From JACKDW01 sp964621785 (lineage in GTDB: Bacteria; Myxococcota_A; Polyangia; Nannocystales; Nannocystaceae): a stretch of DNA of 64,000 nucleotides. Numbering within the stretch: the stretch's first letter is position 1; the number at the start of each line of letters is the position of its first letter. The notes under the pieces were generated by a model. That model worked only from the letters and a program-made list of their open reading frames with translations, made no database searches and was not told the origin of the DNA. The translations under genes were made by a program, and so were the position numbers. The stretch spans positions 1 to 64,000 of the forward strand of contig CAZUPD010000034.1 in NCBI GenBank assembly GCA_964621785.1, given 5' to 3'. This document shows, piece by piece, positions 26,504 to 35,161 of this stretch.

Positions 26504-28078
26504 CTATCGCAGTGTTGTGACGTCGAGCACCGCGTATCCGCCTTGCTGGACGTTGACTTTGTATTCGCGTTTTTCCCGGCCCCCGGGCCCCTGGATCGAC
26601 ACGTCGACCCGGTGTTCTCCGGCCGAGACGGGAACCCGGGCGACATAGACAAAAGCCGGCATCATCGTCCAGCTGCGGGTATCGGGTTTGTCGGCGGCCG
26701 CCAGTGCCCCTTCGGTTGCAGCTGCAGCTAAAAACCCAATGATCGCGCCACCGCTGTCGGACTGACGCCCGGCCGCACGGGCACCCTCGGCCGCCAGTGC
26801 GCGCGTGATCATGCGGGTGATGGCCGAGCCAATGATTTTGGGCAACATGTCTTCGTATTCAGCTTCGACTTCTGTCGCGAGGTTGGAGACCAACTCGACC
26901 GGTACGTCTTGGCCGTCGATGCGCAAACTCGCTTGCTCATACAACGACCCCGCGGGGACGAGCCGGGGGAAGTTGACGAACTTGAATGCGGTGTGTTCAA
27001 GCACCCGAATGTCCCCTGTGATGTAGGTTCCAGCTAGGCCAACAGCGAGCCCGATCGGCATCCGCTCCGGGATCTTGTAGGGGACGCGCCCGACGTTGAC
27101 GACCACCAGGATTTCGGTCGGCGGGCCAGCAGGAGCCAACAGTGCTGTCGCCGGACGGTGGGAACCACCGGTGCTGGCGAGGACGTTGCCGGCTGTCCAT
27201 TTGAAGGTCGATGCGAGCTGCCCCTCGGGGTCGGGAAGCGAGGTTGGGCGCTGGACCGGCGGATCGATATTTTCGGGCGTGACAGGCTGTTGAGAAGGTT
27301 CGCCCGCGGGCGTGGCCGGAGGTTCACCGGTGGCAGCAGGATCCGTTTGTGGCGCTTCACCGAGGGCCTCGCGGATCGCTGGGCTCCGGTAACCTGTCTG
27401 ACCAGACAGCCTGCGAATCGCCGGCGTCAACGAGGATATCGGACGCTGTTGGAGTACTTCGTCGTAGTAACGCAGGGCGGCGTCGGTCTCCCCGAGTTTC
27501 TCGTACACAAACCCCGCGAGGTACGAGCCAAATGCCCCGTGCACGGCATCGGGCTTGTAGTCCTGCAAATAGGTGCGCATCACCGTAAAGCGCTTGGCCT
27601 CGACACGGGCGCCAGACAGGTCGCCCAGGGCGAGGTAGTTGATCATGTTAAAGGCGTTGAGCGACAGCTTTTCCGAGGGCGGCGCTTTGTACTTGGTGGC
27701 GCTGTCACTAAACATGTACTTTGCGACCTGCCCCGCACCGTCCCTGGCAATGTCGAGGAGTTCAAGCTCCTTGTCGGCAGCCTGAAAATCGCGGGCACTG
27801 AGCTTGTACAGACCGAGTGCCTGGAGGATCATGGCCCGCTCTAACACCGCGAGGGCCGTCTCTTTTTTCCACTCGTTGGGCAGGTTCTCGCTTTTACCGA
27901 CCCGCAAAAACCGGTTGATCTGCTTTTCACCACCGGCGAGGTCGCCCCGCTGTACGGCTTCACGGGCGAGCTGGGTCTTGTCGGAATAGGTCGCGCACGA
28001 CCCCGCCAGACAGACACAGGCAAGCGCCAGTGCCCCACAGGTCATCCGGCTCGTCAGCGCTGCTGGCCTTTGGTGCAT
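26504..28078 (-). CDS. COG3014-like TPR lipoprotein
   Basis: A 524-residue lipoprotein with lipobox LAGSC at about 25-29. The N-terminal half is helical and TPR-like (about 35-225, AREAVQRGDLAGGEKQINRFL and GSYLAGFVYEKLGETDAALRYYDEVLQQ). A Pro/Thr-rich linker (about 235-285) leads to a C-terminal domain that ends in beta strands (EHRVDVSIQGPGGREKREYKVNVQQGGYAVL). A Gly/Ala helix (AIIGFLAAAATEGALAAAD) may touch the membrane. The architecture matches COG3014 proteins, which sit beside LpoB-type activators in gamma-proteobacteria. Here an LpoB-like gene lies 14 bases upstream, which strengthens the call. An envelope role near peptidoglycan synthases is inferred. Confidence 0.8.
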   Translation of the reverse strand: MHQRPAALTSRMTCGALALACVCLAGSCATYSDKTQLAREAVQRGDLAGGEKQINRFLRVGKSENLPNEWKKETALAVLERAMILQALGLYKLSARDFQAADKELELLDIARDGAGQVAKYMFSDSATKYKAPPSEKLSLNAFNMINYLALGDLSGARVEAKRFTVMRTYLQDYKPDAVHGAFGSYLAGFVYEKLGETDAALRYYDEVLQQRPISSLTPAIRRLSGQTGYRSPAIREALGEAPQTDPAATGEPPATPAGEPSQQPVTPENIDPPVQRPTSLPDPEGQLASTFKWTAGNVLASTGGSHRPATALLAPAGPPTEILVVVNVGRVPYKIPERMPIGLAVGLAGTYITGDIRVLEHTAFKFVNFPRLVPAGSLYEQASLRIDGQDVPVELVSNLATEVEAEYEDMLPKIIGSAITRMITRALAAEGARAAGRQSDSGGAIIGFLAAAATEGALAAADKPDTRSWTMMPAFVYVARVPVSAGEHRVDVSIQGPGGREKREYKVNVQQGGYAVLDVTTLR

Positions 28079-28092
28079 GTGGTTTGCCGGGC

Positions 28093-28704
28093 TCAGCGGA
28101 CGATCGCCTTGGATCGCTCCGATTTGAATTGGAACTTGACGAGGCTGGTTTCAACTTCAATGACCTGCATAAACAGGGTGTACTGCACCCGTCGCTCGCC
28201 GTTGATCCGCTCGTCGATGCTGCCGACTTTGCCGGTGATGTAGTACTTGGCACCGATCTGGCGACTGATTTGCGCGGCGAACTGACCGTCGTAGATCCGT
28301 TGGTTTTGCTGGACTTCGACTTCGCGGGCCATTTCGGCCTGGCGCTCACGGCTGACCACACTGACCACACCGCTGTTGACGAGCTCGGTCTCAACATCGC
28401 CCAACAGGGTGTTGAGCTGGTCGTCGATGTGTTCGCTGGTGTCGTTTTTGATCGGCCAAATGGCGACGACGACGGGCTCGGGCGGATTGGCCAGGGAGGC
28501 CCACCACGGCGAGGCGAACATGCGGTCGAGGTTGGTCCGTTTGAGATACGCGAGGTCCTCGCGGTCGAGGGTCGTGCTCATGGCGGCCCGGTCGAGGTTG
28601 GGATTTTCAGTGCCAGCTCCCCCGCGAACGGCTTTAGGCTTGCACCCGCTCGCAATCGGGGCGGCGAGTACAAGGGCCAGCGAAACGAGTGTCAGGCGGT
28701 TCAT
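28093..28704 (-). CDS. LpoB-like penicillin-binding-protein activator lipoprotein
   Basis: 203 residues; lipobox ASGC at about 18-21. The mature domain matches the LpoB/PF13036 pattern: VVVAIWPIKNDTSEHIDDQLNTLL, then GVVSVVSRERQ, AAQISRQIGAKYYITGKVGS and YTLFMQVIEVETSLVKFQ. In E. coli LpoB reaches from the outer membrane to activate PBP1B. A longer reading from the ATG at 28722 is possible. The gene leads the cluster with the COG3014-like and barrel genes. Confidence 0.86.
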   Translation of the reverse strand: MNRLTLVSLALVLAAPIASGCKPKAVRGGAGTENPNLDRAAMSTTLDREDLAYLKRTNLDRMFASPWWASLANPPEPVVVAIWPIKNDTSEHIDDQLNTLLGDVETELVNSGVVSVVSRERQAEMAREVEVQQNQRIYDGQFAAQISRQIGAKYYITGKVGSIDERINGERRVQYTLFMQVIEVETSLVKFQFKSERSKAIVR

Positions 28705-28785
28705 TCGAGATGGTGTGTGCATGTTGGTCCTGGCGCGTGTGGTGGGAGTGTGCCGTGTTGCCCGGAAGATGCCCGGTGACACCCC

Positions 28786-29085
28786 TCACAAAATCAACAA
28801 TAAGTCGTCGAGCCCATGCAGGCGCTCGTAAACTTCCTCGACGTGTTCGACGGTGGAAATCTGCATTGTCAGTGTGACGCAGATCTTACGTCCACTCGCG
28901 GTCCCACGGGTGCTGGTGACAACCGCGGCCGCCCCGACAACCTCCGTGGCACAGGCGAGCGCCCGCTGGTGAAAATCACCCCGACCCGGACCGAAGGCCT
29001 TGATCACAAACTCACCGGGAAACGAGTGCACGGCGAGCAAGGACTCACGAGAAGGAGCGCGGGGCTTGGGAGCATCGACGGACAT
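28786..29085 (-). CDS. DUF493 (YbeD-like) small protein
   Basis: 99 residues. An ACT-like alpha/beta fold is indicated by HSFPGEFVIKAFG and a C-terminal helix (VEHVEEVYERLHGLDDLLLIL). The family is a cytoplasmic regulatory-like protein, often near lipoate genes, but no lipoate gene is seen here. It may share a transcript with the LpoB-like gene 81 bases downstream. Confidence 0.85.
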   Translation of the reverse strand: MSVDAPKPRAPSRESLLAVHSFPGEFVIKAFGPGRGDFHQRALACATEVVGAAAVVTSTRGTASGRKICVTLTMQISTVEHVEEVYERLHGLDDLLLIL

Positions 29086-29150
29086 AGGCCGTTGGTAGCA
29101 GACTTTCGTAGCGTTGAGCGCTGCTGCGACGCTAGCGCACTTGCGATGCC

Positions 29151-29613
29151 CTACAACCGCTCGCCGTCGGGGCGAACCATCACACGCTCATCCTCGTAGT
29201 CCCGGATCGGCAGTTCATCCATCTCGAGTGTGATCGCCGGCCCGAACAGACACACGTCAGGGCCGCCGACAGACGAATACCAAACCGTGGTCGAAGCGTT
29301 GCACGCGCCAAACCTCCCATTCGGCAGTCCACGGAAGCGTCCCCTTTTCGCGTGTCGGCCGCCTCTTACTGCATTTCCCTTTTGAACGGCGCCAATCCTC
29401 CTGCAGTCGCCACGAGCGGATGCCCGAGCACCACAGTCGAGAGTCGAGGCGCTCGCGCGGCAGGGGATTGCCCTCCCAACCGATTCGAACTGTTTGCAAC
29501 ATCAAGCAGTCATGATCGATAGGCGCGATCCTCACCACTTGGGCGCGGTACAGACAACGTCCGTCCAATTCGTCGCGGACGCACCAGGTCAGGTCGTGCA
29601 CATGTCCTATCAT
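29151..29613 (-). pseudogene. Probable hypothetical gene interrupted by a frameshift
   Basis: From ATG 29613 one frame gives 118 residues (HDLTWCVRDELDGR ... WEVWRVQRFDHGLVF) and stops at 29257. Shifting one base near 29275 lets translation continue with a protein-like segment, SVGGPDVCLFGPAITLEMDE and a charged tail, to a stop at 29151. Neither half resembles a known family. Either a real indel inactivated the gene or the assembly has an error. It is Trp- and Arg-rich. It lies between DUF493 and a small hypothetical gene, both on the same strand. Confidence 0.35.
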
Positions 29614-29660
29614 ACATGTTCACACCGTCGCCGAGGTCGGCCACGCCGGACGATTCACAC

Positions 29661-29900
29661 TCAGCCGAAGATACCGCTGCCATCCCAGCGATGGGTCGGA
29701 TCGGGATAGAAAAACGACCCGCCGAAATCCCGGTGTTCTTGGTTGACGACCACAAACCAACCTCCGGGCACGCGTGTGCGGTACGCCTCGAAGTTGGTGC
29801 TCGAGGTCAGTGGTTGCCATACGAGGTCGGGGCGTGTTGTCCCCCGCTCGCGCCAATAGGCCTCACTGTTTGGATCTTTCTTCGGATTGGATTGGGCCAT
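29661..29900 (-). CDS. Small hypothetical protein
   Basis: 79 residues from ATG 29900 (MAQSNPKKD). It has a charged N-terminus, then one compact motif-rich segment: TRVPGGWFVVVNQ and FFYPDPTHRWDG, with conserved-looking Pro, Gly and Trp. No signal peptide or membrane segment. I do not recognise a family; the second segment resembles a short beta-hairpin domain found in hypothetical proteins. Confidence 0.6.
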   Translation of the reverse strand: MAQSNPKKDPNSEAYWRERGTTRPDLVWQPLTSSTNFEAYRTRVPGGWFVVVNQEHRDFGGSFFYPDPTHRWDGSGIFG

Positions 29901-30073
29901 GGTTTGCGTCCGTCGAATCGCGCGCCAAGTGCAAGTTCGACCACGGGAGCATGCACGATTTAGAGCCAATCAGCAATCGCCCGGGCGTGCGGGGTTCTCG
30001 CGGGAAACCGCTCTCGCAAGATGTCACGCCTGAACAATCGTTGGGTGTGCAACGAACGATGGATTCGACTGGC

Positions 30074-31522
30074 TTACTTTGAACTCGCGGGTGGGACGGT
30101 CGCAAACCTTCCCTTCGTGCGTGCGCGGGCGGCTTGCTTGGCCTCTTCGATGATGGCCGCGTGTTGGGCGGGGTCGGCCCACCTCGCCTTGCCTGCCTCC
30201 GGAAGCCGATCGATCGGGTCGAAATAGAGGTACAGGGCATCGGGGCAGACATTTGGGCTGCGGTAGACACTGACACCGGTCTCGCGGTTGTAGTGCTCGA
30301 ACGAGTGGGCATCGCGCTTGCCCCCTCCCCCGGGTGCATCGACAACAAACGTCGGGGTGTTAAAACCGGCAGTCAATCCGCGGACTTGTTTTTCGATCTC
30401 GAGTGCGTCGTCGAGGGATGTGCGCAGCTCTTCGACGCCCTTGACCAAGTCGTGCATGTACACGTAGTATGGTTGTACATTCACATAGCTCAGACGTTTG
30501 ATCAGTAGTTGCATCACATCGGGGCAGTCGTTGACACCGCGTTGAAGCACCGATTGGTTGCGCACGGTGATTCCGGCGGCGAACAGCCGGTCCATCGCCC
30601 GTTTGGAAATCGCAGTGATCTCGTTGGGATGGTTGAAGTGCGTATGCAACACAACCTCTTTGTGGAGCTTGCGCCCGCGGGTCACCAAATCTTCGAGGGC
30701 CGAAAACCACGCGTCGTCGGTGAGGATCTTCTGCGGCATCACAGCCGGTCCCTTGGATGCTAGCCGCATGCGCCGGATATTGGGCATGTCCAACAGGCGA
30801 TTGCCGATCATGGTGACGAGCTCGGCCCGGAGGTTGTAGGCATCGCCGCCGCTGATCACGATATCTTCGAGCTCGGGGCGCGAAGCGATATAGGCGAAGG
30901 CCTTTTCCCAGCGCTGTTGATTCGCTTTGAGGCTGACCTTTTCGACCTCTTCGGTATCGATGCCGACGGCGTAGCTGCGGGTGCAAAACCGGCAGTAGAC
31001 CGGGCAGGTGTCGAGGGCCAAAAACAGGGCCTTGTCGGGATAACGGTGGGTCAGACCGGGCGTCGGCGCATCTGCTTGCTCATGCAACGAGTCCAGATCG
31101 AGCTTGGGGTGGTCGGGCAACAGCGAGCTGCCAACGGGGATAAATTGCCGCCGGATCGGATCGTTGTAGGGATCTTTCCAGTCGATCAGGCTGAGCATGT
31201 AGGGCGACACCCGCACACTCATCGGTGCATGTGCAAATCCCTCTTGGACGTCGGCGATAAACTCATCGGTGACGAGGTCCTGGACGGTGTCGAGGAGTTT
31301 GCCGGGCTTGGTGATCGACTTTTTGGCCTGCCAGCGATGGTCGAGAAACGTCTTTTCGTCGACGTCGCGGTAGGCGGGAATCTGCTTCCAAAACTCGTCG
31401 TCGCGAAACTCGCGGTGGACCAAGGCCTCCGGGCCGACCGGCGGCTTGATGGCGTGGGGGGTCTCCGTCCCGCCCTGGACAACAGGAAGGGATCGCTCCG
31501 GGGTTTGCGCCGTGTCCGTCAT
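30074..31522 (-). CDS. kamA: Lysine 2,3-aminomutase family radical SAM enzyme
   Basis: A 482-residue enzyme that moves the alpha-amino group of L-lysine to the beta position to give beta-lysine, using SAM, a 4Fe-4S cluster and PLP. The cluster motif CxxxCxxC is C173, C177 and C180 in DTCPVYCRFCTRSYAVG. The PLP lysine is likely K402 in VVDAPGGGGKRDAH. Substrate-contact blocks (GGDAYNL; VVLHTHFNHPNEI) are intact. No beta-lysine acetyltransferase (osmolyte route) or EpmA-like partner (EF-P modification) is in this window, so the role (osmoprotection, lysine catabolism or antibiotic building block) is open. Decamers lie at 30453 and 31226. It is transcribed divergently from the polymerase. Confidence 0.93.
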   Translation of the reverse strand: MTDTAQTPERSLPVVQGGTETPHAIKPPVGPEALVHREFRDDEFWKQIPAYRDVDEKTFLDHRWQAKKSITKPGKLLDTVQDLVTDEFIADVQEGFAHAPMSVRVSPYMLSLIDWKDPYNDPIRRQFIPVGSSLLPDHPKLDLDSLHEQADAPTPGLTHRYPDKALFLALDTCPVYCRFCTRSYAVGIDTEEVEKVSLKANQQRWEKAFAYIASRPELEDIVISGGDAYNLRAELVTMIGNRLLDMPNIRRMRLASKGPAVMPQKILTDDAWFSALEDLVTRGRKLHKEVVLHTHFNHPNEITAISKRAMDRLFAAGITVRNQSVLQRGVNDCPDVMQLLIKRLSYVNVQPYYVYMHDLVKGVEELRTSLDDALEIEKQVRGLTAGFNTPTFVVDAPGGGGKRDAHSFEHYNRETGVSVYRSPNVCPDALYLYFDPIDRLPEAGKARWADPAQHAAIIEEAKQAARARTKGRFATVPPASSK

Positions 31523-31854
31523 GCTTCCTGTTTAATGCAAGATTCACCGGTGTGGGGCTCGATCGTGGACTCGTCGGGGAATTCGCAGCAATCTCTGTCC
31601 AATCGCGGCTCGGCCCTGCCAGATCCCCGCGCGCACGTGTGCAAACAGGCGTGCTCTCGACACCACGCAACTGGCCGATCCGAGGCACCTTGCGCATCGG
31701 GCTTGCCGCGTTGTCGACGTCGGTGAGGTGGTGGCGCTGCCCACGTGGGCAAACAGGCCTCACGAACTGCGCGACACTCGTTACAATCACGAGCGCTGTG
31801 GCGCAGTCGCAGACCAGATCACTGGCGGTCTTCGAACTGCCTTCGCCGCCGCGG
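31523..31854. promoter_or_regulatory. Divergent intergenic region between kamA and the family A polymerase
   Basis: About 330 bp with no supported gene. Readings that extend the polymerase to 31552 are low-complexity and Arg-rich. A GTG at 31798 could be the real polymerase start. I see no strong operator or hairpin. Confidence 0.4.
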
Positions 31855-33522
31855 ATGATCGCCTCGGACGAGGAACTCCAAGCGGCGCTCGCTACCTGTG
31901 AACTTCCACAGAGCATCGCCGTGTGCCTGTCGCATGTCCCGTTGCGCCGCGGCCACCCTCCAGAACCGCGGACCACCCCGTTGCAACATCTCGCACTCGC
32001 GTTGTACCGCGGCGATGACCCGCCCGAAGTCTGGGTGATCGCCTGCGCGACGGTCGACCTCCACCGGCTCGCACAGCTGTGGCGCCCGGCCACCGGTCAC
32101 TCGCCCTACGTGGTGTTCCCCGATGCCCACGCGGCTGGTCTGGCACTTGCGCGGGCCTTCGGGTCGCCTGCTCTTCCCGATACGCACACCTATCTCCCGC
32201 CGCGGTTTGGCTGCCTGCGCACGATCACGGCCCTCATCGCCGCGGGTACCGAGCGCGCGCGTGAGTCGCGAACGTTGCACGGCCTGGCCGCGCGTCTGCT
32301 CGAGCGCGAGTTGCCGGGCCAGACCGATCACCACGGGCAACTGACCGGCGATCTAACCTCTTCGCTGACCAACACGTTGGCCTGTGCCGCCGCCTCACTG
32401 GTGCCGATGATGCGCAAACTGACACCGATCCTGCGCAAACGCGGGTTGGTGAAGGTGTACGAGCTCGAGTGCTCGCTGGTCCCGGCGGTGGTCGACATGG
32501 AACGCGCCGGGGTGTTTGTCGACGGGAGTGCGTTTCAGCAGTTCGTCGCCGATTGGGTACGTGAACGCGAGCAACTCCGTCACGATCCCGAGGCCAGCGA
32601 TAAACCGTCGAAGGCGATCCGTTCGCGGTTGGCCCGACTCGACAAACTGATCTCCAACTTCGGCCATTTTTCGCGCGACTACATCGAACTCGACGGTCGG
32701 GTCCGCTGCCACCTCGATCCGCTGGCCACCGATTCGGGCCGGTTTGCCTGCTTTCGCCCCAATCTCCAACAGATCCCGGGTGAACATACGGTGCCGGGTC
32801 TGCGCAAGTGCTTTCGCGCAGCTCCCGGGTACCGCTTGGTCATCGCCGACTACGCCCAGATCGAGCTGCGGGTCGCGGCCCATCTCGCCGGGTGCCCGGT
32901 GCTCCGACGCGTGTTTGTCGACGGTCGTGATCCCCACCGGGCGACGGCCTCGCAACTCGCCCGCAAACCGGAGGCGGAGATCAGTGACTACGAACGCAAA
33001 CTCGCCAAGGCGGTCAACTTCGGATTTTTGTTCGGCATGGGTGCCAAACGCTTTCGCAGCTACGCCCGCCAGAGTTACGGACTCGAGCTCGACCTGCGTC
33101 AGGCACAGGAATCTCGCGATCGATTTTTTGCCACCTACCCGGGGCTGCAGCGCTGGCATCGGCGGGTCGGACAACTCGCGGGCCCCGGCAACCTCCGGGC
33201 GGTCACCGTGCGCACGGCTCTCGGGCGTCGCAAACACTTCGCCGCCAGCTCGTTCAGCTTTACCGCCGCCCTCAACATCCCGGTCCAAGGCACCGCGGCT
33301 GACGGATTCAAACTGGCGATGATCGACCTGGTACCGGTGTTGCGGGAACTCGGCGGCCGCGGAGTCCTGTGTGTCCACGACGAGTACCTCGCCGAAGTCC
33401 CGGCCGACCTCGCCGACCTCGCGTGCCGGCGCGTCCGCGAAGTCATGGAACAGGCGATGGCTCGAGTCGTCACGTCTGTCCCAATCGTGGTCGAGGCGCA
33501 CGTCGCCGAATCGTGGGGATGA
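31855..33522 (+). CDS. Family A DNA polymerase (Pol I-like) without active exonuclease motifs
   Basis: About 555 residues from ATG 31855 (574 with GTG 31798). The polymerase core is intact: motif A DYAQIELR with D332, motif B beginning at K385 (KAVNFGFLFGMG), and motif C VHDEY with H508-D509-E510. There is no 5'-nuclease domain. The N-terminal 3'-5' exonuclease-like fold lacks the D-x-E start (IAVCLSHVPL where a DTE block is expected), so proofreading is probably absent. In motif B the tyrosine expected at the FGxxYG position is Phe (F393), which in Pol I enzymes affects nucleotide selection. It is therefore likely a specialised, non-housekeeping or phage-derived polymerase, perhaps for repair or plasmid synthesis. 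No phage genes surround it. Confidence 0.85.
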   Translation: MIASDEELQAALATCELPQSIAVCLSHVPLRRGHPPEPRTTPLQHLALALYRGDDPPEVWVIACATVDLHRLAQLWRPATGHSPYVVFPDAHAAGLALARAFGSPALPDTHTYLPPRFGCLRTITALIAAGTERARESRTLHGLAARLLERELPGQTDHHGQLTGDLTSSLTNTLACAAASLVPMMRKLTPILRKRGLVKVYELECSLVPAVVDMERAGVFVDGSAFQQFVADWVREREQLRHDPEASDKPSKAIRSRLARLDKLISNFGHFSRDYIELDGRVRCHLDPLATDSGRFACFRPNLQQIPGEHTVPGLRKCFRAAPGYRLVIADYAQIELRVAAHLAGCPVLRRVFVDGRDPHRATASQLARKPEAEISDYERKLAKAVNFGFLFGMGAKRFRSYARQSYGLELDLRQAQESRDRFFATYPGLQRWHRRVGQLAGPGNLRAVTVRTALGRRKHFAASSFSFTAALNIPVQGTAADGFKLAMIDLVPVLRELGGRGVLCVHDEYLAEVPADLADLACRRVREVMEQAMARVVTSVPIVVEAHVAESWG

Positions 33523-33697
33523 CACGTGTCGCCGCGCGAGCGAATGGTCACGTCGCGCAGTTGCCCAGCGAAAGCGGAACCAAAGCACGTAAACGTACAC
33601 GCACCTGGACAGCTAGAAATTCCACCGATCGCCCGCGCAGGTTCAGACTGCGCCGCCAGTATCGTACAGTGCCCGGGCCGACTCGGCGGCAACCAAC

Positions 33698-35161
33698 ATG
33701 CAAGCACAAGCGCCCCCAACACCGTCCCCCGCGGGCCTTTCGATCAACGATGCCCTGTCGTGGTTCGAGGTCGAACGCCGACAGCTGTCGCGGATCCTTA
33801 GCGAACTCTCTTCCCGCGGGGCCCATGCAGCCGACATCTACTTTCAACACTCGCGCGACAACTCGATCACGCTCGAAGACGGGATCATCAGCCGGGCGAC
33901 CACCTCCGTCGACATGGGCGCGGGCCTGCGGTGTGTCGTCGGCGACCAAACCGGGTACGCGTTTACCGAGGACCTGTCGACACCGGCATTGGTGACCGCC
34001 GCGCAGACGGCAGCAACCATCGCCCAGGGCACCGCCGCAACCGCACCGGTCGGCTTCCACCGCGGCCCCAACCTGCCCGATCGCTATCCCCTCATCCGCC
34101 GCTGGACCGAAGTCTCGGTCACCGAAAAAATCCCACTGCTCCAGCGCGTGGCCGCCATGACCCGGGCCCTCGACCCGGCGATCATCAAGGTCACCGTCAG
34201 CTGGGCTGACAGCGACGAGTTGATCGCGATCGCCGACCTCAGTGGACGGATCCACATCGACCGCCGCCCGATGAGTCGACTGTGGGTCATGGTCACGGCC
34301 CGCAAGGGCGACCAGGTCCAGAGCAACGCGGCCAACATCGCCGCCCGTCACGGGATCGCCTGGTTCAGCGACGAGCGGTTGCAACAACTGGCCCGAGACG
34401 CGGTCGACAAAACCATGATCCTGTTTGAAGCCACGCGGCCACCCGCTGGCGAGATGCCCGTGGTGTTGGCAGCGGGGGCCAGCGGGATCTTGTTGCACGA
34501 AGCCATCGGCCACGGCATGGAAGCCGACTTCAACCGCAAGGGCACCAGCATCTATGCCGACATGATTGGCAAACAGGTCGCCCCCGAGTTTGTCACTATC
34601 ATCGACGACGGCACCCAAGACCACGAACGCGGGGCGCTCAACCTCGACGACGAGGGCACTCCATGTGAGCGCACGGTGTTGGTCGACCACGGCACCCTGA
34701 CCTCCTATCTCCACGACAACATCAGTGCACGCCACTACGGGGTCCAAAGCACTGGTTCGGGTCGCCGCGAATCGTTTCGTCACACCCCGATGCCGCGGAT
34801 GCGGTCCACCTACATGGAAAATGGGCCGCACACCCGCGACGAGATCATCGCCTCGGTCGACCGCGGGATCGTGGCCGAAACGTTCACCAACGGCGTGGTC
34901 CAGATCGGGGCCGGCGACTTCACTTTCTACATCAAAAACGGATGGCTGATCGAAGACGGCAAGATCACAGCGCCGATCAAAGACATCAACATCATCGGCA
35001 ATGGGCCCGAGGCCCTTCGCAGCGTCACGATGGTGGCCGACGACAGCAAACTCGACAGCGGCGGTTGGACCTGTGGCAAGGACGGCCAGAGTGTACCGGT
35101 GTCCCAGGGCATGCCAACCACCCTGGTCTCGCGCCTCACCGTCGGAGGTGAAAATGTCTAA
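33698..35161 (+). CDS. tldD: Metalloprotease subunit TldD
   Basis: 487 residues. TldD is the zinc-protease subunit of the TldD-PmbA (TldE) complex, which degrades or matures small peptides such as modified RiPP precursors and unfolded peptides. The zinc motif HEAIGH is at residues 267-272 (HExxxH). Flanking blocks ASGILLHEA and NRKGTSIYADM are family-typical. The next gene begins inside the stop region (eight-base overlap), so the complex is made in fixed ratio. No RiPP precursor or modification gene is seen nearby. Confidence 0.95.
   Translation: MQAQAPPTPSPAGLSINDALSWFEVERRQLSRILSELSSRGAHAADIYFQHSRDNSITLEDGIISRATTSVDMGAGLRCVVGDQTGYAFTEDLSTPALVTAAQTAATIAQGTAATAPVGFHRGPNLPDRYPLIRRWTEVSVTEKIPLLQRVAAMTRALDPAIIKVTVSWADSDELIAIADLSGRIHIDRRPMSRLWVMVTARKGDQVQSNAANIAARHGIAWFSDERLQQLARDAVDKTMILFEATRPPAGEMPVVLAAGASGILLHEAIGHGMEADFNRKGTSIYADMIGKQVAPEFVTIIDDGTQDHERGALNLDDEGTPCERTVLVDHGTLTSYLHDNISARHYGVQSTGSGRRESFRHTPMPRMRSTYMENGPHTRDEIIASVDRGIVAETFTNGVVQIGAGDFTFYIKNGWLIEDGKITAPIKDINIIGNGPEALRSVTMVADDSKLDSGGWTCGKDGQSVPVSQGMPTTLVSRLTVGGENV

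Noticed and set aside
32395..33600. 401-codon open frame opposite the polymerase
   Set aside because: Shadow of the polymerase; no domain features.
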